Assembly: GCF_017831975.1 (NCBI RefSeq) | Contig: NZ_JAFDSS010000001.1 | Location: forward strand, 3,658,001-3,722,000 | From: Microbacterium terrae | GTDB lineage: Bacteria > Actinomycetota > Actinomycetes > Actinomycetales > Microbacteriaceae | Direction: 5' to 3' | Length of the DNA: 64,000 bases | Shown: positions 1 to 8,420 of the stretch, piece by piece | How the letters are laid out: every line of letters begins with the position of its first letter | Numbering within the stretch: the first letter of the stretch is position 1 | Program-made: the position numbers and the translations under genes | The notes under the pieces: model-generated | What the model was told of the DNA's origin: nothing | The model's database searches: none | The model's input: only the letters and a program-made list of their open reading frames with translations

Positions 1-1
1 G

Positions 2-1351
2 ATCGACCTCACCCGCGAGCTGGGCGTGTCGACGGTGCGCTACCCCGGCGGCAACTTCGTCTCGGGCTACCGCTGGGAAGACGGCGTCGGTCCGGTCGAC
101 GAGCGCCCGAGCCGTCTCGACCTCGCCTGGCACTCGATGGAGCCGAACACGATCGGCACCGACGAGTTCATGACGTGGGCCGCGAAGGCCGGCGTCGAGC
201 CGATGATGGCCGTCAACCTCGGGACCCGTGGCGTGGAGGAGGCGCTCGACCTGCTCGAGTACTGCAACGTGCCCGCCGGCTCGGCGATGGCGGAGCGCCG
301 CCGCGCGAACGGCGCAGAAGACCCGTACCGGGTCGCGATGTGGTGCCTGGGCAACGAGATGGACGGCCCGTGGCAGATCGGCCACAAGACCGCCGCCGAG
401 TACGGTCGCCTCGCCGCCGAGACGGCGCGCGCGATGCGCCTCATGGACCCGAACCTCGAACTGGTCGTCTGCGGCTCGTCGAGCTCTGACATGCCCACCT
501 TCGGCGAGTGGGAGCGGGTGGTGCTCACCGAGACCTACGAGCACGTCGACTACATCTCGGCCCACGCCTACTACTGGGAGGAGGAGGGCGACCTCGATTC
601 GTTCCTCGCCTCCTCGGTCGACATGGACGGCTTCATCGAAGACGTCGTCGCCACGGCCGACCAGGTGCGCGCCGCCGGTCGCCACAGCAAGCGCATCAAC
701 ATCTCGTTCGACGAGTGGAACGTCTGGTATCAGAAGCGCGCCGAGTCGAAGCCGCCGACCGGCGACGACTGGCCGGTCGCGCCGGTGCTGCTCGAGGACC
801 GCTACACCGTGGCGGATGCCGTCGTGGTCGGCTCCCTGCTCATCAGCCTGCTGCGCCACACCGACCGCGTGCACGCGGCATCCATCGCCCAGCTCGTCAA
901 CGTGATCGCGCCGATCATGACCGAGCCGGGCGGGCGCATCTGGAAGCAGACGATCTTCCACCCGTTCGCGCAGGCGGCGAACCTCGCGAAGGGGTCCGTG
1001 CTGCGGCCGGTGATCGCGTCGCCCACCTACGAGACGGCCCGCTTCGGCGAGGTGGCGCTCATCGACGGCGTCGCGACGTACGACGACGAGACCGGCGAGA
1101 TCGTGGTGTTCGCGGTCAACCGCTCGCAGACCGACACCCTCACGCTCGAGGTCGACGTGCGAAACGGCGCGGTCGAGGTCGTCGAGGCGACCTCGTACGC
1201 CCACAACGACCCGCGGTGGACGGCGACGGCCGACGACGACAGCACGGTGCGGCCGCGTCCGAACGACACGGCCGCCGTCGACGCGGGCACGGTGTCGATG
1301 CAGCTTCCACCCGTGTCGTGGAACGTGATCAGGCTCGGCCGTGCGGGCTGA
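2..1351 (+). CDS. GH51 alpha-L-arabinofuranosidase, 5'-truncated by window edge
   Basis: Hydrolyses terminal alpha-L-arabinofuranosyl residues from arabinan, arabinoxylan or their oligosaccharides. The open frame runs in from the left edge, so the N-terminus is missing and 449 codons are visible. The GH51 acid/base sits in GNEMDG (Glu codon at 356) and the nucleophile in SFDEWN (Glu codon at 713). A C-terminal beta-sandwich follows, with the ALI..VAT and FAVNRS stretches typical of the family. No signal peptide can be judged, but GH51 enzymes are usually cytoplasmic. Its stop overlaps the start of the next gene by 11 bases, an arabinan-degrading GH43, so the two are probably co-transcribed. 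Family assignment is firm; the exact substrate is inferred. Confidence 0.93.
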   Translation: MDLTRELGVSTVRYPGGNFVSGYRWEDGVGPVDERPSRLDLAWHSMEPNTIGTDEFMTWAAKAGVEPMMAVNLGTRGVEEALDLLEYCNVPAGSAMAERRRANGAEDPYRVAMWCLGNEMDGPWQIGHKTAAEYGRLAAETARAMRLMDPNLELVVCGSSSSDMPTFGEWERVVLTETYEHVDYISAHAYYWEEEGDLDSFLASSVDMDGFIEDVVATADQVRAAGRHSKRINISFDEWNVWYQKRAESKPPTGDDWPVAPVLLEDRYTVADAVVVGSLLISLLRHTDRVHAASIAQLVNVIAPIMTEPGGRIWKQTIFHPFAQAANLAKGSVLRPVIASPTYETARFGEVALIDGVATYDDETGEIVVFAVNRSQTDTLTLEVDVRNGAVEVVEATSYAHNDPRWTATADDDSTVRPRPNDTAAVDAGTVSMQLPPVSWNVIRLGRAG

Positions 1352-2378
1352 TCGCCGGATCCTCACCGCCCTCGCGCTCGCCATCGGACTCGCCATGACG
1401 ACATCCGCCTGCGCCGCCCAGTCGGCGGCCACCCCTCTCGCCCTCGAAGGCGACCTCGCCGTGCACGACCCCGCGCTCGTCGTGGGCGCCGAGGACGAGC
1501 CCTGGTACGTCTTCTCGACCGGCGACGTGCGGCGGGGGCTCGGGGCGCCCCAGATCCGCCGGTCCGTCGACGGCGGCACGACGTGGGACGACCTCGGCAC
1601 CGTCTGGGATGCGGCATCCCGCCCCGACTGGGCCTATGAGGCGGTGCCGGGGGTCTCCAACTTCTGGGCGCCCGACGTCGTCGAGCACGACGGCACCTTC
1701 TACCTCTACTACTCCGCCTCGACCTTCGGGAAGAACAGGTCGGCGATCGGGCTCACCACCAACACCACCCTCGACCCCGACGACCCCGACTACGCATGGG
1801 TCGATCAGGGCATGGTGTGGCAGTCGACGCCCGGCGTCGACGACTACAATGCCATCGACCCCGGCGTGATCACCGATGAGGACGGCACGCCGTGGATGAG
1901 CTTCGGCTCGTTCTGGGGCGGCATCCAGCTCATCGAGCTGGAGTGGCCGAGCGGGATGCCCGTCGCCGGCGCCGAGCCGGTGACCATCGCCTCGCGCGAC
2001 GCGCCGCCGAACGCGATCGAGGCGCCCTACCTCTATCGCCACGGCGACTGGTACTACCTGTTCGTCTCGGAGGAGTCGTGCTGCAAGGGCACCGACTCGA
2101 CGTACCGGATCGCGGTCGGCCGCTCCGCCGACATCACCGGCCCGTACGTCGGTCCCGACGGCGCCGAGCTGACGATGGACGGTGCGGGGGTCATCCTCGA
2201 CGCCTACGGCGACATGGTCGGCCCGGGCGGGCAGTCGGTGTCGGACGGCCACCTCGGCTTCCACTTCTACGACGCTGCTCAGGGCGGCGCGTTCCAGCTG
2301 GCGATCCGCGAGCTGGCGTGGACCGACGACGGCTGGCCGGTCGCCCGCACCTCCGAGGAGCTCGCCGCCGCGGAGTAG
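1341..2378 (+). CDS. GH43 endo-1,5-alpha-L-arabinanase, secreted lipoprotein
   Basis: Cleaves the alpha-1,5 backbone of arabinan outside the cell. It is a 345-residue five-bladed propeller. The N-terminus has an Arg-rich n-region, a hydrophobic stretch and a lipobox TSAC with the lipidated Cys at residue 24. The catalytic base is the Asp of HDPALV (residue 43). WAPDVVEHDG, a central AIDPGV and EAPYLYRHGDWYYLF (with the conserved Glu) are diagnostic of the endo-arabinanase branch. The GTG start at 1341 lies inside the GH51 gene, giving an 11-base overlap and suggesting coupling. Working model: this enzyme cuts polymeric arabinan at the surface and the GH51 enzyme finishes the oligosaccharides inside. 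Confidence 0.9.
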   Translation: MRADRRILTALALAIGLAMTTSACAAQSAATPLALEGDLAVHDPALVVGAEDEPWYVFSTGDVRRGLGAPQIRRSVDGGTTWDDLGTVWDAASRPDWAYEAVPGVSNFWAPDVVEHDGTFYLYYSASTFGKNRSAIGLTTNTTLDPDDPDYAWVDQGMVWQSTPGVDDYNAIDPGVITDEDGTPWMSFGSFWGGIQLIELEWPSGMPVAGAEPVTIASRDAPPNAIEAPYLYRHGDWYYLFVSEESCCKGTDSTYRIAVGRSADITGPYVGPDGAELTMDGAGVILDAYGDMVGPGGQSVSDGHLGFHFYDAAQGGAFQLAIRELAWTDDGWPVARTSEELAAAE

Positions 2379-2409
2379 CCCGCCGGCGCGGACTCCGTCG
2401 CCGGGGGCG

Positions 2410-2583
2410 TCAGATGCCGTCGGCGTCGAGGTGCGAGGGCGGCTCGGCGCGCGCCCGGCCGTCGACCTCGGCGCGGTGCGTCCGCAGGGCGCTCAGCACC
2501 GCGGCCCGGATGACGTAGAACAGCGCGACGAGGCCGATCGCGGCGAACGCGAGCTGCAGCACCAGTGCCGACAAAGCATCCAT
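2410..2583 (-). CDS. Small single-pass membrane protein
   Basis: A 57-residue protein of unknown function. Residues 5-30 (ALVLQLAFAAIGLVALFYVI) form one hydrophobic helix, followed by a short basic then acidic tail (ALRTHRAEVDG) expected to lie in the cytoplasm. It starts at ATG 2583; a longer upstream extension in the same frame is shadow sequence. It is convergent with the GH43 gene and separated from the next operon by the promoter region at 2648-2691. Proteins of this size and topology are common and unannotated in Microbacteriaceae. Coding status rests on the clean transmembrane segment and plausible composition only. Confidence 0.5.
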   Translation of the reverse strand: MDALSALVLQLAFAAIGLVALFYVIRAAVLSALRTHRAEVDGRARAEPPSHLDADGI

Positions 2584-2647
2584 CCCCGAACCATACAACG
2601 CGCCGGGGTGGCGCCGACCGGGCCTTCGACGATCGCGGTGTAAAAAA

Positions 2648-2691
2648 TTCTTGACATGACCGTTCCGCCGGCGTAGCGTGCGTGTCAAGAA
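2648..2691 (+). promoter_or_regulatory. Promoter flanked by perfect 9-bp inverted repeat (operator)
   Basis: A consensus-like promoter TTGACA (2651-2656), 17-bp spacer, TAGCGT (2674-2679) precedes the membrane protein/XRE operon. A perfect inverted repeat TTCTTGACA (2648-2656) / TGTCAAGAA (2683-2691) brackets it, so one arm contains the -35 box and the other lies just after the -10 box near the start site. A dimeric HTH protein bound here would block RNA polymerase. The XRE regulator encoded two genes downstream is the obvious candidate (inference). Confidence 0.7.
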
Positions 2692-2715
2692 AACCTGACA
2701 CCGCAGGAGGCCGTC

Positions 2716-3153
2716 ATGGCATACGCAGAGCGCAACACGTGGGCGCAGCTGATCGCGAGCATCCTGGGCACAGCGGTATACCTCGTGATCGTCGTGCCGC
2801 AGCTGTTCCAGAAGCCCGTCGACGAGATCGACTGGGTGTGGCCGATGGTGTGGACGATCCTCGCCGCGATCGTGCTGTCGATCGTCGTGAGCATCGGCTG
2901 GGGCATCGCCGCGGGCATGCGCGACCCCGACGAGGAGCACACGGCCGATCAGCGCGACCGCGACATCGAGCGGTTCGGCGACCGGGTGGGGCAGGCCTTC
3001 GCCGTGATCGGGTCTCTCGTGGCCCTCGTGCTCTGCATGGTCGAGGCGCCGTGGTTCTGGATCGGCAACGCGATCTTCCTCGGCTTCTTCCTCTCGGCGA
3101 CGCTCGGCGGGTTCGCCAGGCTCGCCGCGTACCGGGAGGGGATCCCGCAGTGA
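2716..3153 (+). CDS. Membrane protein, partner of small XRE regulator
   Basis: A 145-residue integral membrane protein without assigned function. Hydrophobic segments lie near residues 14-32, 44-68, 95-113 and 116-133, so about four helices. A charged loop rich in Asp/Arg (about residues 70-92) separates the second and third. Start ATG 2716 is preceded by a strong GCAGGAGG at 2702-2709. The stop overlaps the ATG of the XRE gene (TGATG), indicating translational coupling. Small membrane proteins paired with a roughly 70-residue XRE repressor are widespread; the pairing suggests a stress- or ligand-sensing unit, but no role is demonstrated. Confidence 0.8.
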   Translation: MAYAERNTWAQLIASILGTAVYLVIVVPQLFQKPVDEIDWVWPMVWTILAAIVLSIVVSIGWGIAAGMRDPDEEHTADQRDRDIERFGDRVGQAFAVIGSLVALVLCMVEAPWFWIGNAIFLGFFLSATLGGFARLAAYREGIPQ

Positions 3154-3371
3154 TGGCGGCACGACCCACCCGCGTCACCAACCGCATCCGCGCCGTGCGC
3201 GAAGGTGCGGGACTCACCCAGGCCGAGCTCGCCCGTCGCGTGGGCGTGACCCGGCAGACCCTCATCGCGATCGAGCAGGAGAAGTACTCGCCCACGCTCG
3301 AGCTCGCGTTCCAGATCGCCCGCATCTTCGAGGTGGGCCTCGACGACCTCTTCCAATACCCGGAGGAATGA
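3153..3371 (+). CDS. Small XRE-family transcriptional regulator
   Basis: A 72-residue protein that is almost only a helix-turn-helix domain. GLTQAELARRVGVTRQTLIAIEQ (about residues 19-41) is a textbook Cro/C1 HTH, followed by SPTLELAFQIARIFEV and DDLF, the signature of the short YgzD/HipB-like DNA-binding proteins usually coded next to a membrane protein. The start overlaps the upstream stop, and the gene carries the ribosome-binding GGAGGA of the next gene near its end. It likely autoregulates the operon through the inverted repeat at 2648-2691. Confidence 0.88.
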   Translation: MAARPTRVTNRIRAVREGAGLTQAELARRVGVTRQTLIAIEQEKYSPTLELAFQIARIFEVGLDDLFQYPEE

Positions 3372-3372
3372 C

Positions 3373-4431
3373 ATGAACGAGATCCAGAACCAGGCGACGG
3401 ATGCCGCACCCGGCGCCGTCCCGCAGACGATGACGGCCTGGCGGCAGGAGCGCTACGGCGGTCCCGAGTCCGTGACCCGCCAGAGCGGCCCCGTTCCGGT
3501 GCCGGGGAAGGGCCAGGTGCTGCTGCGCGTGCGGGCCACCGCACTCGCAGCAGGAGACGTCAAGGTCATGCGCGGCGAGCCGCTCGTCGGCCGCGCGGCG
3601 TTCGGCCTGCGCCGACCCAAGCAGCCGGTGCGCGGCCTCGAGACCGCCGGCACCGTCGTCGCCCTCGGCCCCGGCGTGGCCGGTCTCGCGGTGGGCGACG
3701 AGGTGGTCGGCGAGCTGTCGTCGCTCGGCGGCGGGCTGGCGGAGTACGCCGTGACCGACGCCGCGCGCCTGGTGCCGCGGCCCGTGGAGCTCGATCCGGT
3801 CGTCGCGTCGACCCTGCCCGTGAGCGGCGTCACCGCGTGGCAGGCGCTCGACCGCGGCGAGGTCGGCGACGGAGACCGCGTGCTCGTGCTGCGGGCCACC
3901 GGTGGGGTGGGCACGTTCGCCGTGCAGCTCGCGCGACTGCGGGGCGCCGACGTGCACGCGTTCTGCGGCGAGGCGAACCGCGCTCTCGTCGAGGGCCTCG
4001 GCGCATCGCGCACCTGGGACTACCGCGTGACCGATGCCGCGGGCCTGCCGCCCGGGCAGTACGACGTCGTCATCGACATCGCCGGCACGGCATCGCTGCG
4101 CGACCTGCAGCGGCTCGTGCGGGACGGCGGCCGCGTCGTGCTGGTGTCGGGCGAGGGCAGCCGGTTCTGGGGTCCGATCGCGCGCCTGGCCGGGGCATCC
4201 GTCCGCTCGATCGGCTCGAAGCGACGCCTGCTGTCGTTCCTGGCGACGTCGAAGACCGGTGTGCTCGCCGACCTCGTCGCGCTCGCCGTCGACGGGCGCG
4301 TCACGCCGGTCGTCGAGGGGACCTGGCCGCTGGCCGAGGCCGGCGCGGCGCTCGCGCGCACCGACTCGGGGCGGGCCGTGGGCAAGACCGTCGTGCTCGG
4401 AAGCGCCCGCATCGACCCGCCGGCGCGGTGA
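3373..4431 (+). CDS. NADP-dependent medium-chain dehydrogenase/reductase, quinone oxidoreductase-like
   Basis: A 352-residue zinc-independent member of the MDR superfamily that probably reduces quinones or enones with NADPH. The N-terminal GroES-like fold carries a GLETAGTVVALGPGV motif near residue 88. The Rossmann fold carries ATGGVGTFAVQLA (about 176-188) and a DVVIDIAG strand; catalytic-zinc Cys/His residues are absent. It follows the XRE stop by one base, with the SD GGAGGA at 3362-3367, so it is the third gene of the operon. It may be the effector gene of the XRE-controlled unit, for example a detoxification enzyme (inference). Substrate is unknown. Confidence 0.85.
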   Translation: MNEIQNQATDAAPGAVPQTMTAWRQERYGGPESVTRQSGPVPVPGKGQVLLRVRATALAAGDVKVMRGEPLVGRAAFGLRRPKQPVRGLETAGTVVALGPGVAGLAVGDEVVGELSSLGGGLAEYAVTDAARLVPRPVELDPVVASTLPVSGVTAWQALDRGEVGDGDRVLVLRATGGVGTFAVQLARLRGADVHAFCGEANRALVEGLGASRTWDYRVTDAAGLPPGQYDVVIDIAGTASLRDLQRLVRDGGRVVLVSGEGSRFWGPIARLAGASVRSIGSKRRLLSFLATSKTGVLADLVALAVDGRVTPVVEGTWPLAEAGAALARTDSGRAVGKTVVLGSARIDPPAR

Positions 4432-4567
4432 TCCCGGCGGTCGACCGCGGTTCCCAGGCTGCACGCAGGTGTCGTGCGAGAATGGATGCGGCGTGCCCGA
4501 GTCGATGGCTTCTCACAGCTCCGCCGGGCCTCTGGACAGCGTCCGCCGCCCCTTCCGAAGGAGCCAG

Positions 4568-5458
4568 ATGTCCACCCAGAACACCGCGCCCGCCACCGCC
4601 ACCGCAGCCGCCGCGGGCGCAGCATCCGCCCGCATCCAGCAGACGCGTCGCTACCTCATGTGCCGCCCCGAGCACTTCACGGTGAGCTACACGATCAATC
4701 CCTGGATGGAGCCGGCGAACCCCACCGACACCGCGCTCGCCGTGCGCCAGTGGCAGGCGCTGTACGACACCTACATCGCCCTCGGCCACGAGGTGCACCT
4801 GATCGACCCGATCGCGGGCCTGCCCGACATGGTCTACACGGCCAACGGCGGATTCGTGATCGACGGCGTCGCGTACGGCGCGAAGTTCCGATTCCAGGAG
4901 CGGATGCCCGAGGGTCCGGCGTTCATGGACTGGTTCCGCGACAACGGCTACGAGGTCGCCGAACCCGTCGAGGTGAACGAGGGGGAGGGCGACTTCCTGC
5001 TCGTCGGCGACACGATCCTGGCCGGAACCGGCTTCCGCTCGACCGGCGACAGCCACCGCGAGCTCGCTGAGGTGTTCGGCAAGGAGGTCGTCTCGCTCAC
5101 CCTGGTCGACCCGCGCTTCTACCACCTCGACACCGCGATCTCGGTGCTCGACCCCGTCGAGGGCCCCGGCGGCGTCGAGAAGGCGAACATCGCCTATCTC
5201 GTGCACGCCTTCGACAAGGCGTCGCAGCAGGTGCTCGCCGAGCGCTACCCCGACGCGATCCGCGTCGCCGACGAGGATGGCGCCGTGTTCGGCCTGAACT
5301 CGGCCAGTGACGGCCTCAACGTGATCATCTCGCCGCGCGCGAAGGGCTTCGAGGCTCAGCTGCGCGAGCGCGGCTACAACCCGGTGCTCGTCGACCTGTC
5401 GGAGCTTCTGCTCGGCGGCGGCGGCATCAAGTGCTGCACGCTCGAGCTGCGGCGCTGA
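4568..5458 (+). CDS. Guanidino-group hydrolase, probable arginine dihydrolase (DDAH-like)
   Basis: A 296-residue pentein-fold amidinotransferase-superfamily enzyme, commonly annotated dimethylarginine dimethylaminohydrolase. The visible catalytic set is acidic EGEGDF (138-143), His186 with Asp188 in FYHLDT, and Cys289/290 at the C-terminus. The N-terminal region LMCRPEHF...INPWME with Asn44, and YTANGG with Asn93, resembles the cyanobacterial ArgZ/AgrE arginine dihydrolases more than mammalian DDAH. The next gene is ornithine aminotransferase, so conversion of arginine directly to ornithine, CO2 and ammonia is the more coherent role. Start ATG 4568 follows AAGGAG (4558-4563). Family firm; the dihydrolase reading is inference. 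Confidence 0.85.
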   Translation: MSTQNTAPATATAAAAGAASARIQQTRRYLMCRPEHFTVSYTINPWMEPANPTDTALAVRQWQALYDTYIALGHEVHLIDPIAGLPDMVYTANGGFVIDGVAYGAKFRFQERMPEGPAFMDWFRDNGYEVAEPVEVNEGEGDFLLVGDTILAGTGFRSTGDSHRELAEVFGKEVVSLTLVDPRFYHLDTAISVLDPVEGPGGVEKANIAYLVHAFDKASQQVLAERYPDAIRVADEDGAVFGLNSASDGLNVIISPRAKGFEAQLRERGYNPVLVDLSELLLGGGGIKCCTLELRR

Positions 5459-5472
5459 ACGGAAGGAACCCC

Positions 5473-6693
5473 ATGAGCACCGCATCGCTCGACACCGCCA
5501 CGATCGAGATCATCGGCTCCGAAGAGGAGCACGTCGCCCACAACTACCACCCGCTTCCGGTGGTCGTCGCCCGCGGCGAGGGGGCCTGGGTCACCGACGT
5601 CGAGGGCAAGCGCTACCTCGACCTGCTGTCGGCCTACTCCGCGCTGAACTTCGGCCACGGGCATCCTGCTCTCATCGCCGCGGCGCAGGAGCAGCTCACG
5701 CGTCTCACCCTCACCAGTCGGGCCTTCCACAACGACAGGCTCGGCGTTTTCGCCGGCGCGCTCGCCGAGATGTGCGGCAAGGATCTGGTGCTGCCGATGA
5801 ACACCGGCGCCGAGGCCGTCGAGACCGGCATCAAGGTCGCGCGCGCCTGGTGCTACCGCGTCAAGGGCATCGCCGACGGCGCTGCGCAGATCGTCGTCGC
5901 CCACGGAAACTTCCACGGCCGCACCACCACGATCGTCGGCTTCAGCGACGACGACACGGCGCGTGACGGGTTCGGACCCTTCACCCCCGGGTTCGTGGGC
6001 GTGCCGTTCGGGGATGCCGCCGCACTCGAGGCCGCGATCACCGAGTCGACCGCGGCCGTGCTCATCGAGCCGATCCAGGGCGAAGCGGGCGTCATCGTTC
6101 CGCCCGAGGGGTACCTGCGTGCGGTGCGCGAGATCTGCACGAAGCACAACGTGCTCATGATCGCCGACGAGATCCAGTCGGGTCTCGGCCGCGTCGGCGA
6201 GACGTTCGCGTGCGACCGCGAGGGCGTCGTGCCCGACGTGTACCTGCTCGGCAAGGCGCTCGGCGGCGGCATCCTTCCGCTGTCGGCCGTCGTCGCCGAC
6301 CGCGACGTGCTGGGCGTCATCCGTCCCGGAGAGCACGGCTCGACCTTCGGCGGCAACCCACTCGCCGCGGCAGTGGGACTGCGCGTGGTCGAGATGCTGC
6401 AGTCGGGCGAGTTCCAGACTCGCGCGAAGGCGCTCGGCGAGCACCTCGAGGCACGGCTCGACGCGCTCATCGGCCACGGTGTGACCGCGGTGCGCGTCGC
6501 CGGTCTCTGGGCCGGCGTCGACATCGACCCCGCCGTCGGCACGGGTCGCGAGGTCGCCGAGAAGCTCATCGCGCGCGGTGTGCTGGTGAAGGACACCCAT
6601 GGCCAGACGATCCGCATCGCCCCGCCGCTGGTGATCCGCGCCACCGAGCTCGATTGGGCGGTCGAGCAGCTGAAGGTCGTGCTCGCCGGCTGA
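5473..6693 (+). CDS. rocD: Ornithine--oxo-acid aminotransferase
   Basis: A 406-residue class III PLP aminotransferase converting ornithine plus 2-oxoglutarate to glutamate-5-semialdehyde and glutamate. NTGAEAVETGIK (about 111-121), FHGRT, the cofactor Asp232 in IADEIQSG and the Schiff-base Lys261 in LLGKALGGG are all present. NYHPLPVV and YLDLLSAYSA near the N-terminus are typical of RocD rather than acetylornithine aminotransferase. Start ATG 5473 follows GGAAGGAA and lies 14 bases after the hydrolase stop, so the pair forms an arginine-to-glutamate catabolic operon. Confidence 0.94.
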   Translation: MSTASLDTATIEIIGSEEEHVAHNYHPLPVVVARGEGAWVTDVEGKRYLDLLSAYSALNFGHGHPALIAAAQEQLTRLTLTSRAFHNDRLGVFAGALAEMCGKDLVLPMNTGAEAVETGIKVARAWCYRVKGIADGAAQIVVAHGNFHGRTTTIVGFSDDDTARDGFGPFTPGFVGVPFGDAAALEAAITESTAAVLIEPIQGEAGVIVPPEGYLRAVREICTKHNVLMIADEIQSGLGRVGETFACDREGVVPDVYLLGKALGGGILPLSAVVADRDVLGVIRPGEHGSTFGGNPLAAAVGLRVVEMLQSGEFQTRAKALGEHLEARLDALIGHGVTAVRVAGLWAGVDIDPAVGTGREVAEKLIARGVLVKDTHGQTIRIAPPLVIRATELDWAVEQLKVVLAG

Positions 6694-6725
6694 GCCGAGC
6701 ACGCACGACCGGAACGGCGGAACGT

Positions 6726-8312
6726 TCACCAGCCGGTCGCGATGAGCTTCCTCGTCTTGAAGCTGCCGTTGCCGAGCCCTGAATAGAGGTACAGCCGCCC
6801 GGTCGAATCCTCGCGGGCGACGATGTCCGCATAGCCGACGCCGTCGATGTCCTCGCCGGCCGCGATCGTGTACTTGCCCCAACCGGCGCTGACCCGTTGG
6901 CGGTTCTTGAACGTCCCGTCGCCACGGCCGAAGGACGCCCACAGCACCCCGTCCGCGTCCACCGAGACGAGGTCTGCCTCGGCGTCCTTGTCGAGCCATC
7001 CCGCGGCGTAGAGCGTGTGTCCCTTCCACCCGCTGCTCACTTTCGAGGACGGCCCGAGGAGTGCGCCCGAACTGCTGCCGCGATGCAGTCGCAGGACGCC
7101 GTTCCCGTCGACGCTGAGCAGATCGGGGCGATTGTCGCCGCTGACGTCGGCCGAGAGGACGACCTGATGGTTCCGCCACCCCGATCCGACCTTCGTCGGG
7201 GGCCGGAGGTAGCCGTATCCGTCGCCTTCGTACATGATGAGGTCGCCGTTCGGGTCGACGGTCACGAGGTCGCTCCTCGGCTCCCGGGCCTGATAGTCGG
7301 GGTTCGACCAGAAGTAGTCGTACTTCCCCCAGTTGCCCGGGGCATGGATCTGCTCGTCACCCAGTCCGCTCCGGATGGGAACCCCCGGCTGCAGCTTTCC
7401 GCCTGCGTACGAGAAGGCGGAGAGCGTCCCGCCGCTGACCTGCAGGATCTCTCCGATCGGGGCTTCGCAGCAACTGGCGGTCAGGCGACGGCCGAGGATG
7501 AACTGATCTGCCGGAAGAGTCGTGACCGGCAGAGTTACCGTACCTGCGTCGATCGGCGCGGTCGTCCGGCCGAACACCCGTGCCCGATCAGCGGGGACGA
7601 TGCCATCAGCCGGGTCCTTCCCGATGAATGCGGGGTAGCCGTTCAGCCCGCGGAACAGGGCGACGATGTGCCCCCGGACCTCCGAGCCGGCTGTCTCCAG
7701 GCCCCGGACCGTGTACGAGCCGTCTGCTGCCGTGCGCGTCTGATAACTCGGAGCGAGCCCGCCATAACCGTCGGGCGCGGTGGCGTAGTCGACGCGTGCG
7801 TACACATAGACTTCGGCGTCTGCCTGCGGCGAGCCGTCGGCGTTGCGGAAGGCGCCCGAGATGGACGTGCGTGCCTCGCGCTGGAGCGTGAGACCGGACA
7901 GGCCGGCCGACTTCGTGACGAAGATGCGCCCGCGCGCTTGATAGCCGGTCTCCGGGTCGGAGGGGTCGCCCGTGAAGTACCCGAAGGATCGCCCCTCCTT
8001 CGAGCTCACGCTCGTCTCGGCAGACAGGTAGTACTTCCAACCGGCGGTGAGGCCGGGAATGGTGAAGCGACCTGCGGCATCTGCCTGGACGCGGTCGATG
8101 AACGTTCTGGCGCCGGGCCGCCACGCGGCCACCCACACCGAGCCCGCGGTCGTGCCGTCGGAATCGAAGACCTGCCCCGAGATCGACACCGACGATGCGG
8201 CGGAGGCGGGCGCGGCAACTCCGACCGCCAGCGGTGCCACGAGCACCGCCACGAGGGTTGCCGTCAGCCAGCGACGCGGTGAGAAGTGCCGGAGCCGAGG
8301 GGAGGTGCGCAC
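6726..8312 (-). CDS. Secreted protein with CNA/carboxypeptidase-regulatory-like and FG-GAP repeats
   Basis: An exported protein of 528 residues when started at GTG 8312, chosen because GGAG lies five bases upstream; a longer 538-residue start at 8342 exists. The twin-Arg-like SPRRWLTATLVAVLVAPLAVGVAAPASA is a signal peptide. Two beta-sandwich, Cna-B-like segments follow (SISGQVFDSDGT, then SISGAFRNADGS). The C-terminal third has FG-GAP/VCBS-type repeats of the form GDNRPDLLSVD, DAEADLVSVD and VGYADIVARE, predicted to fold as a propeller. Codon choice includes more ttg, tcc and aac-poor stretches than neighbours, hinting at later acquisition. Function unknown; an extracellular binding role is likely. 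Confidence 0.8.
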   Translation of the reverse strand: MRTSPRLRHFSPRRWLTATLVAVLVAPLAVGVAAPASAASSVSISGQVFDSDGTTAGSVWVAAWRPGARTFIDRVQADAAGRFTIPGLTAGWKYYLSAETSVSSKEGRSFGYFTGDPSDPETGYQARGRIFVTKSAGLSGLTLQREARTSISGAFRNADGSPQADAEVYVYARVDYATAPDGYGGLAPSYQTRTAADGSYTVRGLETAGSEVRGHIVALFRGLNGYPAFIGKDPADGIVPADRARVFGRTTAPIDAGTVTLPVTTLPADQFILGRRLTASCCEAPIGEILQVSGGTLSAFSYAGGKLQPGVPIRSGLGDEQIHAPGNWGKYDYFWSNPDYQAREPRSDLVTVDPNGDLIMYEGDGYGYLRPPTKVGSGWRNHQVVLSADVSGDNRPDLLSVDGNGVLRLHRGSSSGALLGPSSKVSSGWKGHTLYAAGWLDKDAEADLVSVDADGVLWASFGRGDGTFKNRQRVSAGWGKYTIAAGEDIDGVGYADIVAREDSTGRLYLYSGLGNGSFKTRKLIATGW

Positions 8313-8420
8313 GATGACTCCAGGGGGAGGGAGGATGACCACGCGATTCTATGCGCCGCGGGGGCGCAGCCAGGCACTGTCCACAGGCGCGCCCACGGCG
8401 TTCGCGACATGGGCCGGTCG

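Noticed and set aside
2279..3162. Long minus-strand frames across the XRE operon promoter
   Set aside because: They cross a strong promoter and the small membrane protein gene; only the final 57 residues (2410-2583) look like protein.
4568..5458. Annotation simply as mammalian-type dimethylargininase
   Set aside because: The N-terminal INPWME and TANGG regions and the ornithine aminotransferase partner fit arginine dihydrolase better; kept as inference.
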